Assembly: GCF_036323735.1 (NCBI RefSeq)
Contig: NC_086022.1
Span: 69,756,702 to 69,820,701 of the forward strand
Length of the DNA stretch: 64,000 nucleotides
Reading direction: 5' to 3'
Source of the DNA: Rattus norvegicus
Taxonomy: Eukaryota > Chordata > Mammalia > Rodentia > Muridae
The stretch's first letter is position 1; each line of letters opens with the position of its first letter. Below, one piece after another: positions 1 through 11,224 of this stretch. Both the position numbers and the translations under genes were made by a program. Under the pieces are notes generated by a model that saw nothing but the letters and a program-made list of their open reading frames with translations, was not told where the DNA came from and did no database searches.

Positions 1-2720
1 TAGTCACAGATGGCCAGTGGCTATTGCATTAAATACAGCCATTCCAAATGAGCAATCCTTCTATTTCTTATGTGAATGCTACTTCCAAGTTTTAACCTGA
101 CTATGCACTAAAAGCACACCTTTGTAGGCTACTTAGATATCATGGCCCTTGGCTTGGGGAGAAGAGTAGATATTTCTTAATAGCTATCAGGTCCTGCGAT
201 TACAGGCTACCCTTGGCTTCCAGTGCCCACAACTCCAGAACTATCTGAAGCATTACTTGTCTTTTCTGCTGATCTTGGCTCCATGAAGGCAAAGAGAAGG
301 ATAAGAAAGGAAGGTCTCACTATCTGTCTATGCCCATCACAAGAAGGTTCTCTGGGAAGTAGCCATAGAAGGAAGAAGGAATGGGTGTTATTTTGCAGGA
401 GGCAGAACCTAGGCTGGGATGTATGTACAACCATGGCATCCTTTGGAAAGCATTAGCCTAGGCATGGCCATGCATGCAATCTCTTGATTCAGGCTGAAAT
501 GGGCCTTGATCCTTCCACATTGGTCCCTTCTAAAGTGTGGGCTATTGAAGTGGGATGGTCTGGAGCAGGTGGCCCTCTATGTCTGCATAATCCCTAGAGA
601 GCCCAGGACTGGAGGCTGACATCAGTCTCCCAGGACCTGGGTAACAACAGGTCCTGTGGTGAAGTGGGACTGCTCTGTGTCCCATCCCAGTCTTTACCAT
701 GTAAGCATCTTCTGAAGACGTCTGCGTTTTCTAGGAAGGTAACTGAGATGCAAGAGGTAGGAAGCTCCCCATAGCAATAGGGAGAGATGTCCTTGGGCAT
801 TGAATGTAGGATGCTTTGAGTGCAGAGTCTATGCTCTTCTGCCCACCCACCCCCAGGAGCCACCCACATCATCACCCATTGCCCTTCCTTTCTCCCAGTG
901 GACCGCCCACTTCCATCTTCACCCTTCCTCCACTCTGCCTAACGTAAATGAGGCAGTGAGCAAGCAGGCTGCACGCCTGCCATCTAAGAGCTGGGACATT
1001 CAAAAGAAATGAAAGGAAGCTATTCATTTTCCACTCCTCTGTTTTTCTTCTTCATTTAATTACTGGTATCACAACAGGATTGTTTTCTATTGCCTTTCAT
1101 TGCAAATGTATAGTATTTCATCTACATTCTGAGTTCAAGATGCTCTTGTGGGCTACCCTAAAAACCCAATAATCATTTATAATAGACAGGACTTCTTTGG
1201 AAATGGGTTCTGAATTCTAACTAAGTGACTCACAGATGAGGTTTTTAGAACCGAAAGCTGGAGTCTTCGCATCTTTCTACTTTCTAGGCAATTTAGCCTC
1301 TGAATGAACTTGCCATCCCCACTCTGTCTACACCTGCCTTTGTTAGGGAGGATCCCCCTTCCCTCAAACTTGACACTCCCAGCCCACTCTATGAAAGCAG
1401 ACTCCCCACTCCTCCATGTTCTCAGCCTATAACCAGCTGCTGATACAAAATTAATGAATGTCCCTTGAGGTGCCCTTTGTAGGCTTAAATGAATGAAATC
1501 TGGAAACCCAACCAAGGAACATCAAGTGTCCTTGGTGTTAGGGATTTTTCAGTCTCCACCTCCAGTGTCACTTCACATTGGTAAAATGAAACTAATTAAT
1601 ATACATGTTCCCTGAGGAGGCTCTCTGCTTGGGCACCTGGCACCAAATTAGAAATGAGCAGTTAGAGGTGTGCGTGTAGCCTCCTAAAGCCGAGAGGCTG
1701 CTAAACACGGGCCTGGAGGTGACACATTTGACTGACATCAACATCTCTATTCCATCCATCCCCCATCACACTGCCTCACTCCCAGAACGGCAGAGCCTGC
1801 CTGGTTACCATGGAAACAAGGAAGTGCAATTGTACACAAGTTACGCCTCCCCTCCACGCTCAGGGGCACATTCTCTAAGGAGAATGGGTATAGGGGAAGG
1901 GAAAGGTCCCTTCAGTCAGTTGTCCCTGAGTGTGGATGTGGTGTAATGCCAAGGGCAGTTTCCATGCCAGCTGCTTCCTCATCCTGTCAGTGTAGGACCC
2001 TCCACCCCACCCACCAGTATAGCCTAGTCAGAGTCACATGACAACTATCATCTTCCTAGCCTGTGTTACCTTTAGTTTAGGGACGAAAGGAAAATTTTTC
2101 CTTTCTAGGAAGTTCAAATTGTTCCTCATTGGAAGGAGTAGGGATGTCTGGCTGATGGGCAAGTGTTGACATCTGGCTCCTTGTTTAGCACATCTGAGAA
2201 ATGTTATAATTTTAATACAAACCACTAACCTTACTCTGTTCCCTCATGAAGTGGGGGTAGAGGAGCTGGGATCTTGAGACTTTACAAGTCCTAGCCAGAA
2301 CTCTGTACCAAGGAGCCATGTTTGGTGGTTCTTGGAATGACCACACGAGTCTGGCCTTCATGGCTGGTAATGACTGAGGGTGTGTGCTGTCCGACAGTAT
2401 TAGAGGTAGGAGTCGGAGTGGCCAGTGAGCCTAGAGTCTCTTCGAGGGTGAAAGAACAGGGACATGGGATGAGGATGGTGAAGGCCAGTGCAAGAAGATG
2501 ACAAGCAAATGCTATCTATCACTGTGTCCAGAGGAGACACAATCACAAGTCATAACAGTGTCATTTAAAATGGACCCAAATGTAGGCATACGTTTTTTGC
2601 AACCTACTGTTAATAAGGATTCAACCTTTCCTCTAGCCCACCACCCACCAGAGGTAGTGGAGGGGGAAAGTTATTAGAATAGGGGGGAAGTGGACCTGTT
2701 CAGCAATAGTTCTTTGGGGG
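1..2720. other. Unique non-coding DNA
   Basis: I see no repeat family I can name and no exon-like open frame here. Frames in this stretch are short, lack similarity to any family I know and have no splice-site context. Base composition is ordinary for mammalian intergenic or intronic DNA. Confidence 0.5.
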
Positions 2721-2724
2721 CGAG

Positions 2725-3260
2725 CTTGTTCTTCTTTGGCAGCTGCAGATCAGTCCTCTAGGCACAAACCAGCAGCTACAACCCAGTCCTTACAGCAGGC
2801 AGACACCAGGCATGAACAGGCAGCTGTAGTTCAATCCTAAAGAAACCACCAGGCTTGCCTACTGGCCTGAGGCAAGGCCACAGAAGTGGCAAGTTGCTGC
2901 AGGAACCTCATGAGCAGTTCTTGGGTGAGTTTCTCTCAGTGGTGGTGTTACCACAAGTTGAACTCAATGCTACATCAAGGCAAACCAATATATGCATATC
3001 ATTAACAAAGAATAACGAGGTGGAGCAAACCAAACCAATGCTCAGTGCTTGTCTCCCACTGTCTGGGGGGGGGTCATAGTTCCATTCCTTCATCGAGTGT
3101 CCTTTGAAGTGTTTAACTATATCCAAACAGCCTTCCATCTGAGTCTGCTTCAGGAAAATAGTCTTTCGCTTTCGCTTTAGCAAGACATCCTTTCACCTGT
3201 GTGCTCCAGCCCAACATCATTTGACATAACTAACTTTCCAAAAAACTAGAAGTTTCCACG
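2725..3260. repeat. Probable LTR-like rodent interspersed repeat
   Basis: The block looks like a diverged medium-reiteration rodent repeat, with a recurrent-looking 3' part around 3090-3260. It carries a TTTCGCTTTCGCTTT motif at 3164-3178. The family is not assigned; the call is from general recognition of the sequence style, and a unique region remains possible. Confidence 0.3.
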
Positions 3261-3404
3261 CCACCCAAACACATAAATCATTTATTCTGATAAGATGTAT
3301 TGTGTTTCTCCCGTTCACCAAGAACTCTTCTAGACTTTGGGTGGGAGGAACCACAACACCTGGACACATGGAGATTTTTTCTGTCTTGTGTGATAATAAT
3401 GATC

Positions 3405-3535
3405 AAATCTGAACGCTTAGTACAGATGTTCCAGGGACTCTGTTAAGTCTCTTCATTTGCACTGGGTCATAGAAACACTAACTACTATGAGGCAGCTGCT
3501 CTATCTGTTTGACACTTGAGGTGAAAGAACTCATT
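3405..3535 (+). repeat. MIR SINE remnant
   Basis: An ancient tRNA-derived mammalian SINE. The order of a 'ccagggactctgttaag' block, a 'tatgaggcagctgctctat' block and a 'gaggtgaaagaactc' block follows the MIR core. It is diverged, and part of its 3' end may continue beyond the small SINE inserted at 3550. Confidence 0.5.
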
Positions 3536-3549
3536 GAGGAGTATGAATG

Positions 3550-3604
3550 GGGCTGGAGAGATGGCTCAGCCATTAAAGGCTAGGCTCACAACCAAAGAAT
3601 ATAA
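3550..3604 (+). mobile_element. 55-bp internally deleted B2-type SINE
   Basis: The element starts with the B2/B3 head (ggctggagagatggctcag), then jumps to 'ggctcacaacca', which in full B2 lies well downstream. It is flanked by an exact 14-bp direct repeat, GAGGAGTATGAATG, at 3536-3549 and 3605-3618. The perfect duplication shows it moved as a unit by L1-type retrotransposition and was not eroded in place. Confidence 0.75.
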
Positions 3605-3790
3605 GAGGAGTATGAATGTATGGATAGTATGACTTCATGATACCTTAGTACAGATGGATGGAGGAGGCAGAACCTAGACTTTGTGAGAAGCCATCAGTGG
3701 TATCCTAAGTCTCAGATAATGTTGCTACATAGCAGTGATATATGAGACTCATAGAATAAGGGGGTGAGGCCGCCTACTAAAGAAAAATGG

Positions 3791-3837
3791 GTGTATATAT
3801 ATGTATATATATATGTGTATATATGTATATATATGTG

Positions 3838-3898
<61 letters not shown>
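3791..3898. repeat. (TA/TGTATA)n-(TG)n compound microsatellite
   Basis: Alternating TA and TGTATA steps run to about 3853 and are followed by about 22 TG units to 3898. Open frames through it on both strands are low-complexity artefacts (Tyr/Ile/Cys/Val or Thr/His runs). Confidence 0.9.
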
Positions 3899-3901
<3 letters not shown>

Positions 3902-4138
3902 GTGGGGAGAGCTGAGGTTCTGAGACTCACAGACAAGGTGCACATAAGCTCCTGTGGCTGTTTTGTAACATCCCTGCAGGTGTGCAGTTCCTGATATATC
4001 TGAGAGTCATATTATCAGTAATACCTATATGCAAGGAATACTAGAAACTTCTAGAACACTAGTTGTTCTTGATGTATAGGAACTAATTAGATGTTTTTGT
4101 TGAGCTGATACTTCCTTTTTCATACCTAGAAATTCAAA

Positions 4139-4625
4139 TTCAAATTGAACCTAGGCATTTGATAGGATTGTCCTCTCCAAAACTCATGTTGGTATTTTGA
4201 TATTTGATTGACATTATGCTAATGTTGGAAGGATGGGGCTGTTGAGAGAGATTAGATTATGATCCAATGAAGGGATTTGCCTTTTTTATGGGACTGGATT
4301 AGTTACCACAAGGGTGAGTTACATGTAATACCTGTATTTTGGAGGACCATAAGGTCCAGGTCAACTTGGGCTACATAGTGAGACCCTACCTTATTATCTC
4401 TACCCCTCCAAAAATAAAAAAATAAAAAGTGTGTGTTGTCCTGAAGTAAGGACGACTCTTGATTCTTGCCTCCTTTGCACAACCACTTTGACTGTGAATT
4501 GAAGTAGCATGGGACCCTCACAGGCACCATGATCTTGGGCTAGAATCAAAGGAGAAGTAAATAATTTTTCTCTATAAATTACCCAGTATCAGGCAGCCTA
4601 CTATAGCAACAGAAAATGGACTAAC
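4139..4625 (+). repeat. MaLR-type LTR (MST/MLT1-like), interrupted by a B1
   Basis: The left part resembles the 5' half of mammalian MaLR LTRs ('ccaaaactcatgttg', 'ggaaggatggggctg'). The right part gives the typical 3' end with 'ctctataaattacccagtatc' and 'agaaaatggactaacaca'. A B1-type fragment lies between the halves. MaLRs are old, non-coding remnants of endogenous retrovirus-like elements; no retroviral gene is present. Confidence 0.55.
4320..4432 (+). mobile_element. B1/B4-type SINE fragment
   Basis: A 7SL-derived SINE body with an internal deletion: 'cctgtattttggagga', then 'tcaacttgggctacatagtgagaccct', then an A-rich tail (aaaaataaaaaaataaaaag). It sits inside the MaLR-type LTR, so it is the younger of the two. 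Confidence 0.55.
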
Positions 4626-5672
4626 ACAAGTTTCTAAGAAATGGATGAAGCATGTAATTTTTGGTCTATAAGTCATAAGGCTGACCTTAAAAAAAATCCC
4701 GTTGTTAAGCAAATGCACTCTTAGCATAGCCATTAGCTCAAAAAATTAATTTTGATGAGTATTTTATTTATATAAATTAGATATACCAAGACCAAACCCT
4801 TGCTTTTTTTTCTTTTCTAGTCAACTGAAAATATATCAAATTATTTGTGAAAAATGAAAGTTAACTAGTTGTTTATGAACTCAGATTTAAGGAGCCCCTC
4901 TTGTCCTGTTTTTAAAGTGTGATTCTCATTTAGGAGTCACGAGAGGCAAAGTCAATGAGTGCCTATCACTAACTCTCAGAGGAGGGATCTGCTGTCCGAT
5001 ATCTTCCTGGGTTGGTGCTGTGAATAATTAAACACCGTCCTGGCTCCCCTTTTCTTTCTTGAGGTTAAGCTTTATAAAAATTGCATGACAAAGGACTGGC
5101 TAAGGAGTGGCTGGCATCTTCCATATCAGCTGAGGGGAACCTCCAGAGTTGTCTCTTAATATCCTCCACAGGCTTCTGGGAATATGAGTCTCCCTCAGCT
5201 GTGGATGAAAGTGAGGGAGGTGCAGCCAGGTCTCCTCTGTAGTGTGGTTTCCCTGGCCACCCTGGGCATCCTTCAGGAAGTGAGTGGATGGAGCACTGTT
5301 TCTACACTCATTACTGATCAGCTTGGTCGTCATCATAGGCCTCATCATTAAATATTTATAGGTTGCTGAGTGAAAGGCAACTGTTGAACAGATAGGGCAC
5401 CCTTTTCAGAAGCCTCCCAAGACTATCTAATTCATCTCTTTCCCTGGGATGGAGTCTCCTGAGAAAGAATCTCTAAGCATGAGTTAATTGATTACGATTA
5501 GTATTGTTTGTTTTTTGGGGGGGGGAGAAGAATCTTGATTGCAAGTCCTTAAAAGGACTTGTGAATGTAATTTGAAAGATGCTATAGTTCTTTTTTGAAA
5601 TGTTTGCCCCGAATGTGTCAGTATATAAAGTATATATAGTTTCTGGCTAGGATTCAACTTGGGGGTCCAAAA

Positions 5673-5673
<1 letters not shown>

Positions 5674-5719
<46 letters not shown>
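5674..5719. repeat. (TG)23 microsatellite
   Basis: An uninterrupted TG run of 46 bp in otherwise unique sequence. Confidence 0.95.
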
Positions 5720-5721
<2 letters not shown>

Positions 5722-6470
5722 GTGAATAAGACTTGAAATCCGACAGACTAAGGCTGAGTTAATCAAAGAGCTGTTAAGGAGCTTGAAATGTAGTAGTAAA
5801 TCCAGTTAATTTTGGAAAGGAGGAGGGCGTCTGAGACAGATGTCATCATTAAATGCTACTCTGGACTGCAAGCATTTATCCATCATCTGAATCCTGTGCA
5901 TGTCTCTGATCAGTTCTGTCCTACAGACTTAACCCAGCCACATGTCCACGGAGTAGGGGGAAGAGCCTTTCCCTCTTCCTTGTTATCATCACATATCTGT
6001 GTCTCTTATATTTTCACTTTCTTCCTCCATCATCTAGTTTATCCCAATTAAGACATGATTATTATGAAAAAATTTGATGGAAAAATATAAAAGAAGAGGA
6101 AAAAGAGTCACCCAATAAATGAATAACTTCTATGGAGTAGATATTTTGCATTTCTTCCTGTAGTACTAGTATTTCATATATGATTTTGCATCCCATATAT
6201 TATTTATAATTATAAGAAAAAATATCTGATTGATAAACATTTCTCCTTGTTATTAAGGGTCTTCAAACATAATGTTAATGGTGTCACAATATTCTTCCAT
6301 AAGGATATACATAACTTAAATGTTTATATTAGCTACTTCTGCATGACTATAATGTTATAGTGATAATTTTTATGAATAAATGGTTATGTTTCTGATAATT
6401 TGTTTAGAATAAATGCCGAGAATAAGTACAATTGGATCAAAATATAGAAACTCATGTTAGGTTCATTAAT

Positions 6471-6690
6471 TTTTTTTAAGATTTATTTTATGCATGTGAG
6501 TGTTTTACCTGTATGTATGTGTGTACCATGTGTGTGCTTTATTCTGCAGAGGTCAGCAAAGGGCATAATGGTTTCCCTGGAACTAGAGTTATGGATGGTG
6601 GTCATCCACCATGAGGGTGCTGGGATTGAAACCTGGGTCTTCTGCAAGAGTAACAAGTGCTCTTAACCACTAAGACATCTCCAGCTCCAC
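6471..6690 (-). mobile_element. B3 SINE
   Basis: Read on the minus strand it begins with the tRNA-like head (reverse of 'ccactaagacatctccagctcc' at the right end), has the B3 middle ('ccctggaactagagttatgg' on the plus strand) and ends in an A-rich tail, seen as T-rich at 6471-6490. It is close to full length and moderately diverged. Confidence 0.75.
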
Positions 6691-6939
6691 TTTTTTCTTC
6701 ATAGATAATGCCAAACTGCTTCTTGGAGAGGTTGAGTCCATTTACAGTCCTCTCTGGTTTACCTGAAAATCCCCTTCCTACCTTCAGATCTATGCTTATT
6801 TAATTGATGAAGAATAGTTACTCTGTTTTGAAAGTTTCATTCCTGTGCTTATGACAAGAGCTGACTTTGAGACATTGCATTTGCATTTCTCCTCTTTGTT
6901 GCCAACATCTCTGAGTAAGTCACTCACAGTTAAGCATCT

Positions 6940-7160
6940 TAGGCTTCTTCGCTATCATTTGGGTCCGCTGACCCCGGGCCCCCTTTACTGAGCTCATGGA
7001 AGGAACAATAGGACCGCCAAGGAACTTTGAAATTAATCTACATTTTGCAATTTGTGCAAAAAACCGTAATTAGATTCATTCTCCAGAGGTAATCCATTAA
7101 TATAATCAATGAATGCAGTTACTCAGAATGTAACCTTAAGAAAAATTGCAGATGCCTTAT
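6940..7160. promoter_or_regulatory. Candidate conserved AT-rich regulatory element
   Basis: Non-repetitive sequence with clustered homeodomain-type TAATTA/ATTA motifs ('gaaattaatctac', 'cgtaattagattc', 'ccattaatataatcaatg') and balanced complexity. This is how deeply conserved vertebrate enhancers often look. It is an inference only; no alignment was available. Confidence 0.2.
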
Positions 7161-7217
7161 AAAAATAAACACTCGCTTAGTAAAATAATTCCACAGTTAG
7201 TACCAGCCATTTCTGGT

Positions 7218-7268
7218 TTTTTTTTGTTGTTGTTGTTGTTGTTTGTTTTTTGTTTTTTGTTTTTTTTG
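7218..7268. repeat. T-rich (GTT)n tract
   Basis: Long T runs interrupted by a (GTT)n block, consistent with a degenerate retroposon A-tail on the minus strand, but no SINE or LINE body is recognisable next to it. Confidence 0.6.
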
Positions 7269-7528
7269 ACATGGTGTCTCCTCTGTAACATTCTTATTTA
7301 GGGATGGAAGTGAGGCCTGATCCTTAGATGGTGGAAGGTCTCTTTAAGATACCCCCTTGCATGGTGGAGAGCTCTGATGCCTGATGGGGCTTTCAGAGAG
7401 TCATGCTCTTATTCCAGACAACTCTCCTGTGGCTGGCTAGCAGCTGCTTCACATAATCGACTATAGCATCTTCTCAGAATTGCTTTATGCATACACCTCA
7501 ACTCTTCGTGTGTGAGTATGTGGCACAC

Positions 7529-7577
7529 TCTTTCTTCCTTCCTTTCTCTCCTTCCTCTCTCTCTGTCTCTCTCTTCC

Positions 7578-7612
<35 letters not shown>

Positions 7613-7615
7613 GTC

Positions 7616-7700
<85 letters not shown>
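7529..7700. repeat. Compound (CT)n-(GTCT)n-(CT)n-(GT)n microsatellite
   Basis: A pyrimidine-rich start, five GTCT units near 7580-7602, a (CT) run to 7660, then (GT)19 to 7700. Frames of 65-104 codons through it on both strands are Leu/Ser, Glu/Arg and Thr/His low-complexity artefacts. Confidence 0.9.
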
Positions 7701-7703
<3 letters not shown>

Positions 7704-7704
7704 C

Positions 7705-7830
7705 CCTGAGGATCAACACCCAAGGTTGTCTTCTGTCCTCAAAATGTGTTGCAGAATGTGTGTGCACCTACATTTATACACATATTATACACGTATAGAC
7801 ATTGGACACACAGAAAAGGATTAAAAAGAT
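7705..7830 (+). mobile_element. B4/RSINE-type SINE 3' fragment
   Basis: The run 'gaggatcaacacccaaggttgtcttctg' followed by 'gtgtgtgcacctacat' matches the 3' part of rodent B4/RSINE SINEs ('aggttgtcctctg...'). The 5' body is missing. Confidence 0.4.
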
Positions 7831-8454
7831 AAAATAGCAGTTTTGGTGTGAATTATGCACGAATTGGCTCAAGCTCCTTTTCTTCTTTCTCTAGCTTAAG
7901 TTTTTCTTTTTTTTTAAAAAAAGTTTGCTTTTCGGTCTGTCTCCCTGCTACAAGGCCTGTTGGGCCCCACCAGTCCTGAGCAAAGGACTAGTAATGAAAG
8001 CATCATAGCTCAGCAGGGGAGGCCTAAGGCTACCGACTCGGCATTGTTGAGAACTGCCCTCCATGACAGTCAGAGGACTCCAGATGATGTCAGCTCCTTG
8101 AGTTGGAAAATTCTTCTGTAATGGGAGCAGATGGAGGGGGAGAGCATATTGATTCAGATGTGATCCTGGAGGAGTCTGTCTATTCCAAGTGAGATCCCTG
8201 TCTTCCATCATCCTTTCTCCCAGTGAGCTATGGGGCCACTTGTGTATATGCTGTAAGTGTATTTTTGTTTACTCATGGTTATCTTTGGCTTTGTTTTCCT
8301 ACCCTGAGAAAGGGACATGTTTTATGTAACTTTCAAACTCAATGTCTTGTATAGTATCAGGCATACATTAACCCCAAGAGACTTGTGAAAATTCCAGGTT
8401 CTTGATCTACCAGTCCAAATGACTGAATCAAAATTCATTTGTTGTTTGTCTATT

Positions 8455-8760
8455 TTTTTTCCTTGATCAGTTTATCCCTCAACACTCTTGTACACTGTTA
8501 AATCATTCCGCTACCCTTGCTACCCTACCCATCCTCATCCCCCTTGTCCCCACCTTTGTCCCCCACTTTCTTCCAACAAATCCCTCTCTCACTATTACAT
8601 CTTTTAATATTGTCTTGTTTCTATTTGTGAGTCACTGAGTTTAACCAGTGGATCACCCCTCACCCCTCCATACGAGCACAGGGGTGAGACAGTCACTGGA
8701 GCATGTACAGTAACTCACAAGTAACTACACCACTAAAGACAATGACACCTTCTCTCCAGG
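8455..8760 (-). mobile_element. Lx-type L1 3' fragment
   Basis: The plus strand shows features of a reversed Lx-family L1 3' region: a C-rich stretch at 8500-8575, 'cttccaacaaatccctc', 'gagtcactgagtttaacc', and 'aaagacaatgacaccttctc' at the right end. No coding frame survives. Confidence 0.5.
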
Positions 8761-8782
8761 AAGTAAGTAAAAGTCCTAAGCA

Positions 8783-8955
8783 GGGCTGGTGGGATGATGC
8801 TTTCTGCTAAGGTTGACAACCTGAGTTCAGTCCCTAGGACCCTCATGATAGAAGGAAGAGTCAATCCCCACAAGTTGTCCTCTGACCTCCATTTATGTGT
8901 CTGGTCCCTACCCCTAAACACCTAAGTAACAATGTTTTTAAAAAGCAACACAAAA
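8783..8955 (+). mobile_element. tRNA-derived SINE (B3/B4 class)
   Basis: Head 'gggctggtgggatgatg', B-box-like 'gacaacctgagttcagtccc', then 'caagttgtcctctgacctcc' and an A-rich end. It is flanked by imperfect direct repeats, TCCTAAGCA (8774-8782) and TCTTAAGCA (8956-8964), compatible with an aged target-site duplication. Confidence 0.65.
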
Positions 8956-9639
8956 TCTTAAGCATACTTACTAATTTGTATTTTATCAACTTTTGAAGAT
9001 TCTGTGTTCTAGTGAAAGTTGGATAGGTCCCAACCTAGGCAAGGGATATTAACCTCTTGTGGAACAGTGGTATTTTACTATGCTTCTAAAGGTTGTCACT
9101 AAGAGAAGGTAAGTAGTTATATTTTAAGATCATAATAAGAATTCTTGGGCCTAAAATATGAGTAATACACAACACCTGTCCTGGTTGCTTAAAATCTAAC
9201 AGTATGGATGCCTATACACAAATAACTTCAGTGAAGGAGATCCCAGGGCAAACCAAGGCAGAAGGTGGAGAGATCCTTTTACTGAGGTTAGAACAATCCT
9301 GTGAAGAGTTTTTTGGGGGTGGCAGATTCAAATTGAGTGGACCTTGAGGAATGGATGATGATTCAAAAGGCACAAAAGGCAGGTCTATGTGGGAAATAAT
9401 GACTTCTGAGACTGAACGAGAGCTTGAACAAAGCCCTGGGGGTGAGGAGATTGGAGGTCTCAGTTAAAGGTAAGTGTCTTATGAGGTTAGAATGGAGGGT
9501 GGAGAAGGCTTTATCATGGGGGAAGAGGTCAAAACAGGATTGACATTTCGACACATCAGGATTTTGTTTGTTAGCATTCGCTATCAGAATTAGACCTTGT
9601 CCCATCTTCTGATCCAGAACTGGGGCCAGGAGTTTGTCT

Positions 9640-9960
9640 GTCACATTTCCTCAGACTTGGTTAATCAGCTTCTGTTCAGATGTGGCTCCCAAGACCCAGT
9701 TCTCCCCCAAATAGTTCCGTGCCACTGCAATGTTCCATGTGCCTGCTTTGATGCAAGAGCGAACTAACCAAGAAGGAAACAGTTTGGCCAGTTCTGAATT
9801 GTCTGTGCAGACAATGGTGGGTGAGGAATCCAAGCCAGTGGTGACACAAAAGGCATTTATATTTGGCTTCAAAACACATGATGTGATTGCTGGCAGCAGG
9901 AGCAGCAGATTTAACTTCCTAATTAGGCAAATATTCAAATGAGCTGGCACTCACTGCACA
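9640..9960. promoter_or_regulatory. Candidate conserved regulatory element
   Basis: A repeat-free 320-bp stretch ending in 'taacttcctaattaggcaaatattcaaatgagctgg', with a palindromic homeodomain core (CTAATTAG) and octamer-like neighbours. Open frames of up to 99 codons cross it on the minus strand but show no recognisable domain and no splice context. Regulatory function is inferred from composition only. Confidence 0.2.
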
Positions 9961-10276
9961 CATGCCACCCAGCCCTAAGGCTGTGTAAAAAGAAGCCCAG
10001 TGATCAGTTTTCATTATTTCTCATTACTGACATCAATGCCCGTTAGAGCACTCAGGGTTAGCATTAAGAAGTTCCCATATACGGTGGACTCTGTGACAAA
10101 TGAGTTCCTCTCCTCACATCTCTTTCATTATTAGCTTTTCACAAAGCTGGTGACATCTGCCAACAGCTGACACATGCCAGTCATCCGATAAAGACGCTTA
10201 TTTATTTCAGTCTGGGGAATGTTATTAGTGATGGTTTCCTGGTTGTTGTAGAATATTTACTCAAAGCATGGTTACA

Positions 10277-10540
10277 TTTTTTTTAAGATTAAAAAAATTA
10301 AATGCAATTTTTCTATTTGTATTTTGAACAGTTCACCCCTTCTCCCAATTCCTCCCCAAGTTTAAGTATCCTCTCTCTCTCCCCCTTTCTTTTTCCTCGA
10401 TTTGGAGATGTCTTCTTCTCTTGCCTTTCCTCGTGAAGTCCAGTTTGGTTCCTCAACTTGTCTTGAGTAGAGGACCTGCCCTGGCACTTGGTCATATAAC
10501 AAACAAAACGGACTCTCCATCCCCCAGCAAACCAAATCCA
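10277..10540 (-). mobile_element. Lx-type L1 fragment
   Basis: Read on plus: a T-rich edge, 'cccttctcccaattcctccc', then 'tgagtagaggacctgccctgg' and 'actctccatcccccagcaaa', in the order found in reversed rodent Lx L1 sequence. It ends at the CA repeat of the neighbouring SINE. Confidence 0.45.
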
Positions 10541-10546
10541 ATAGCA

Positions 10547-10547
<1 letters not shown>

Positions 10548-10601
<54 letters not shown>

Positions 10602-10663
10602 AGAGAGAGAGAGAGAGACAGAGAAAGACAGAGAGAGACAGAGACAGAGAGACAGAGACAGAG
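10548..10663. repeat. (CA)n-(GA)n-(GACA)n compound microsatellite
   Basis: About 24 CA units, then GA units, then degenerate GACAGA steps. It forms the tail-side tract of the minus-strand B3 to its right, a common origin for rodent microsatellites. Confidence 0.9.
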
Positions 10664-10835
10664 ATGAATGCAGGAGCCCATGGAGGCCAGAGGCATTGGA
10701 TCCTCTTAGAGAAGGAGTTGGAGTTACAGGCAGCTGTGGATCTGTGAGCCTCCTGACATTGGTGCTTAGAGAAGAGCTTAGGTTCTCTTCAAGAGCAGTA
10801 TACACTCTTACCACTGAGCCGTCTCTCCAGCCCCT
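10664..10835 (-). mobile_element. B3 SINE
   Basis: Plus-strand landmarks in reverse order: 'gaggccagaggcattggatc', 'ggagttggagttacaggcag', 'gagcctcctgacattggtgc', and the tRNA-like head 'ccactgagccgtctctccag' at 10810-10830. Tail side is the CA/GA tract at 10548. Confidence 0.75.
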
Positions 10836-11039
10836 CAAAGCACCATTTTTGTAGCTGTGTGGTAGTTTATATGACAGGCTAGCAAAAAGCATTCATGGTT
10901 TTAATTCCGTTTTGAAATTTATTTTCCAGTAAAGAACCGTCAGATGTAAATTATAGCTTGTACTCTACACCCATATGCAGGCAGAACAGAATTTATAACC
11001 GTCAATAAAAGCATTCATCTTTAAGTTATTAATTTAATA

Positions 11040-11135
11040 ATGGAATTTTATGGCTAGAAATGACATTTGAGATCATCTAATCTAACTTTATCAATTTTTG
11101 TGATGAGGCCCAGAGGACATTAAGGGACTTCAAGG
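11040..11135. repeat. Possible MIR-class remnant
   Basis: 'gagatcatctaatctaac' followed by 'gatgaggcccagaggac' resembles a very old mammalian SINE motif. It is short and weak. Confidence 0.3.
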
Positions 11136-11211
11136 GAAAATGCTAAATGTGTTTCTATGGGAGCACCAACTAGCTAAGGATTAAAGAGTACATTTGTTAC
11201 AAAAGCAGCAT

Positions 11212-11224
11212 CCCCCCCCCCCCC
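11212..11224. repeat. C13 mononucleotide run
   Basis: Thirteen consecutive C residues in unique sequence. Confidence 0.9.
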
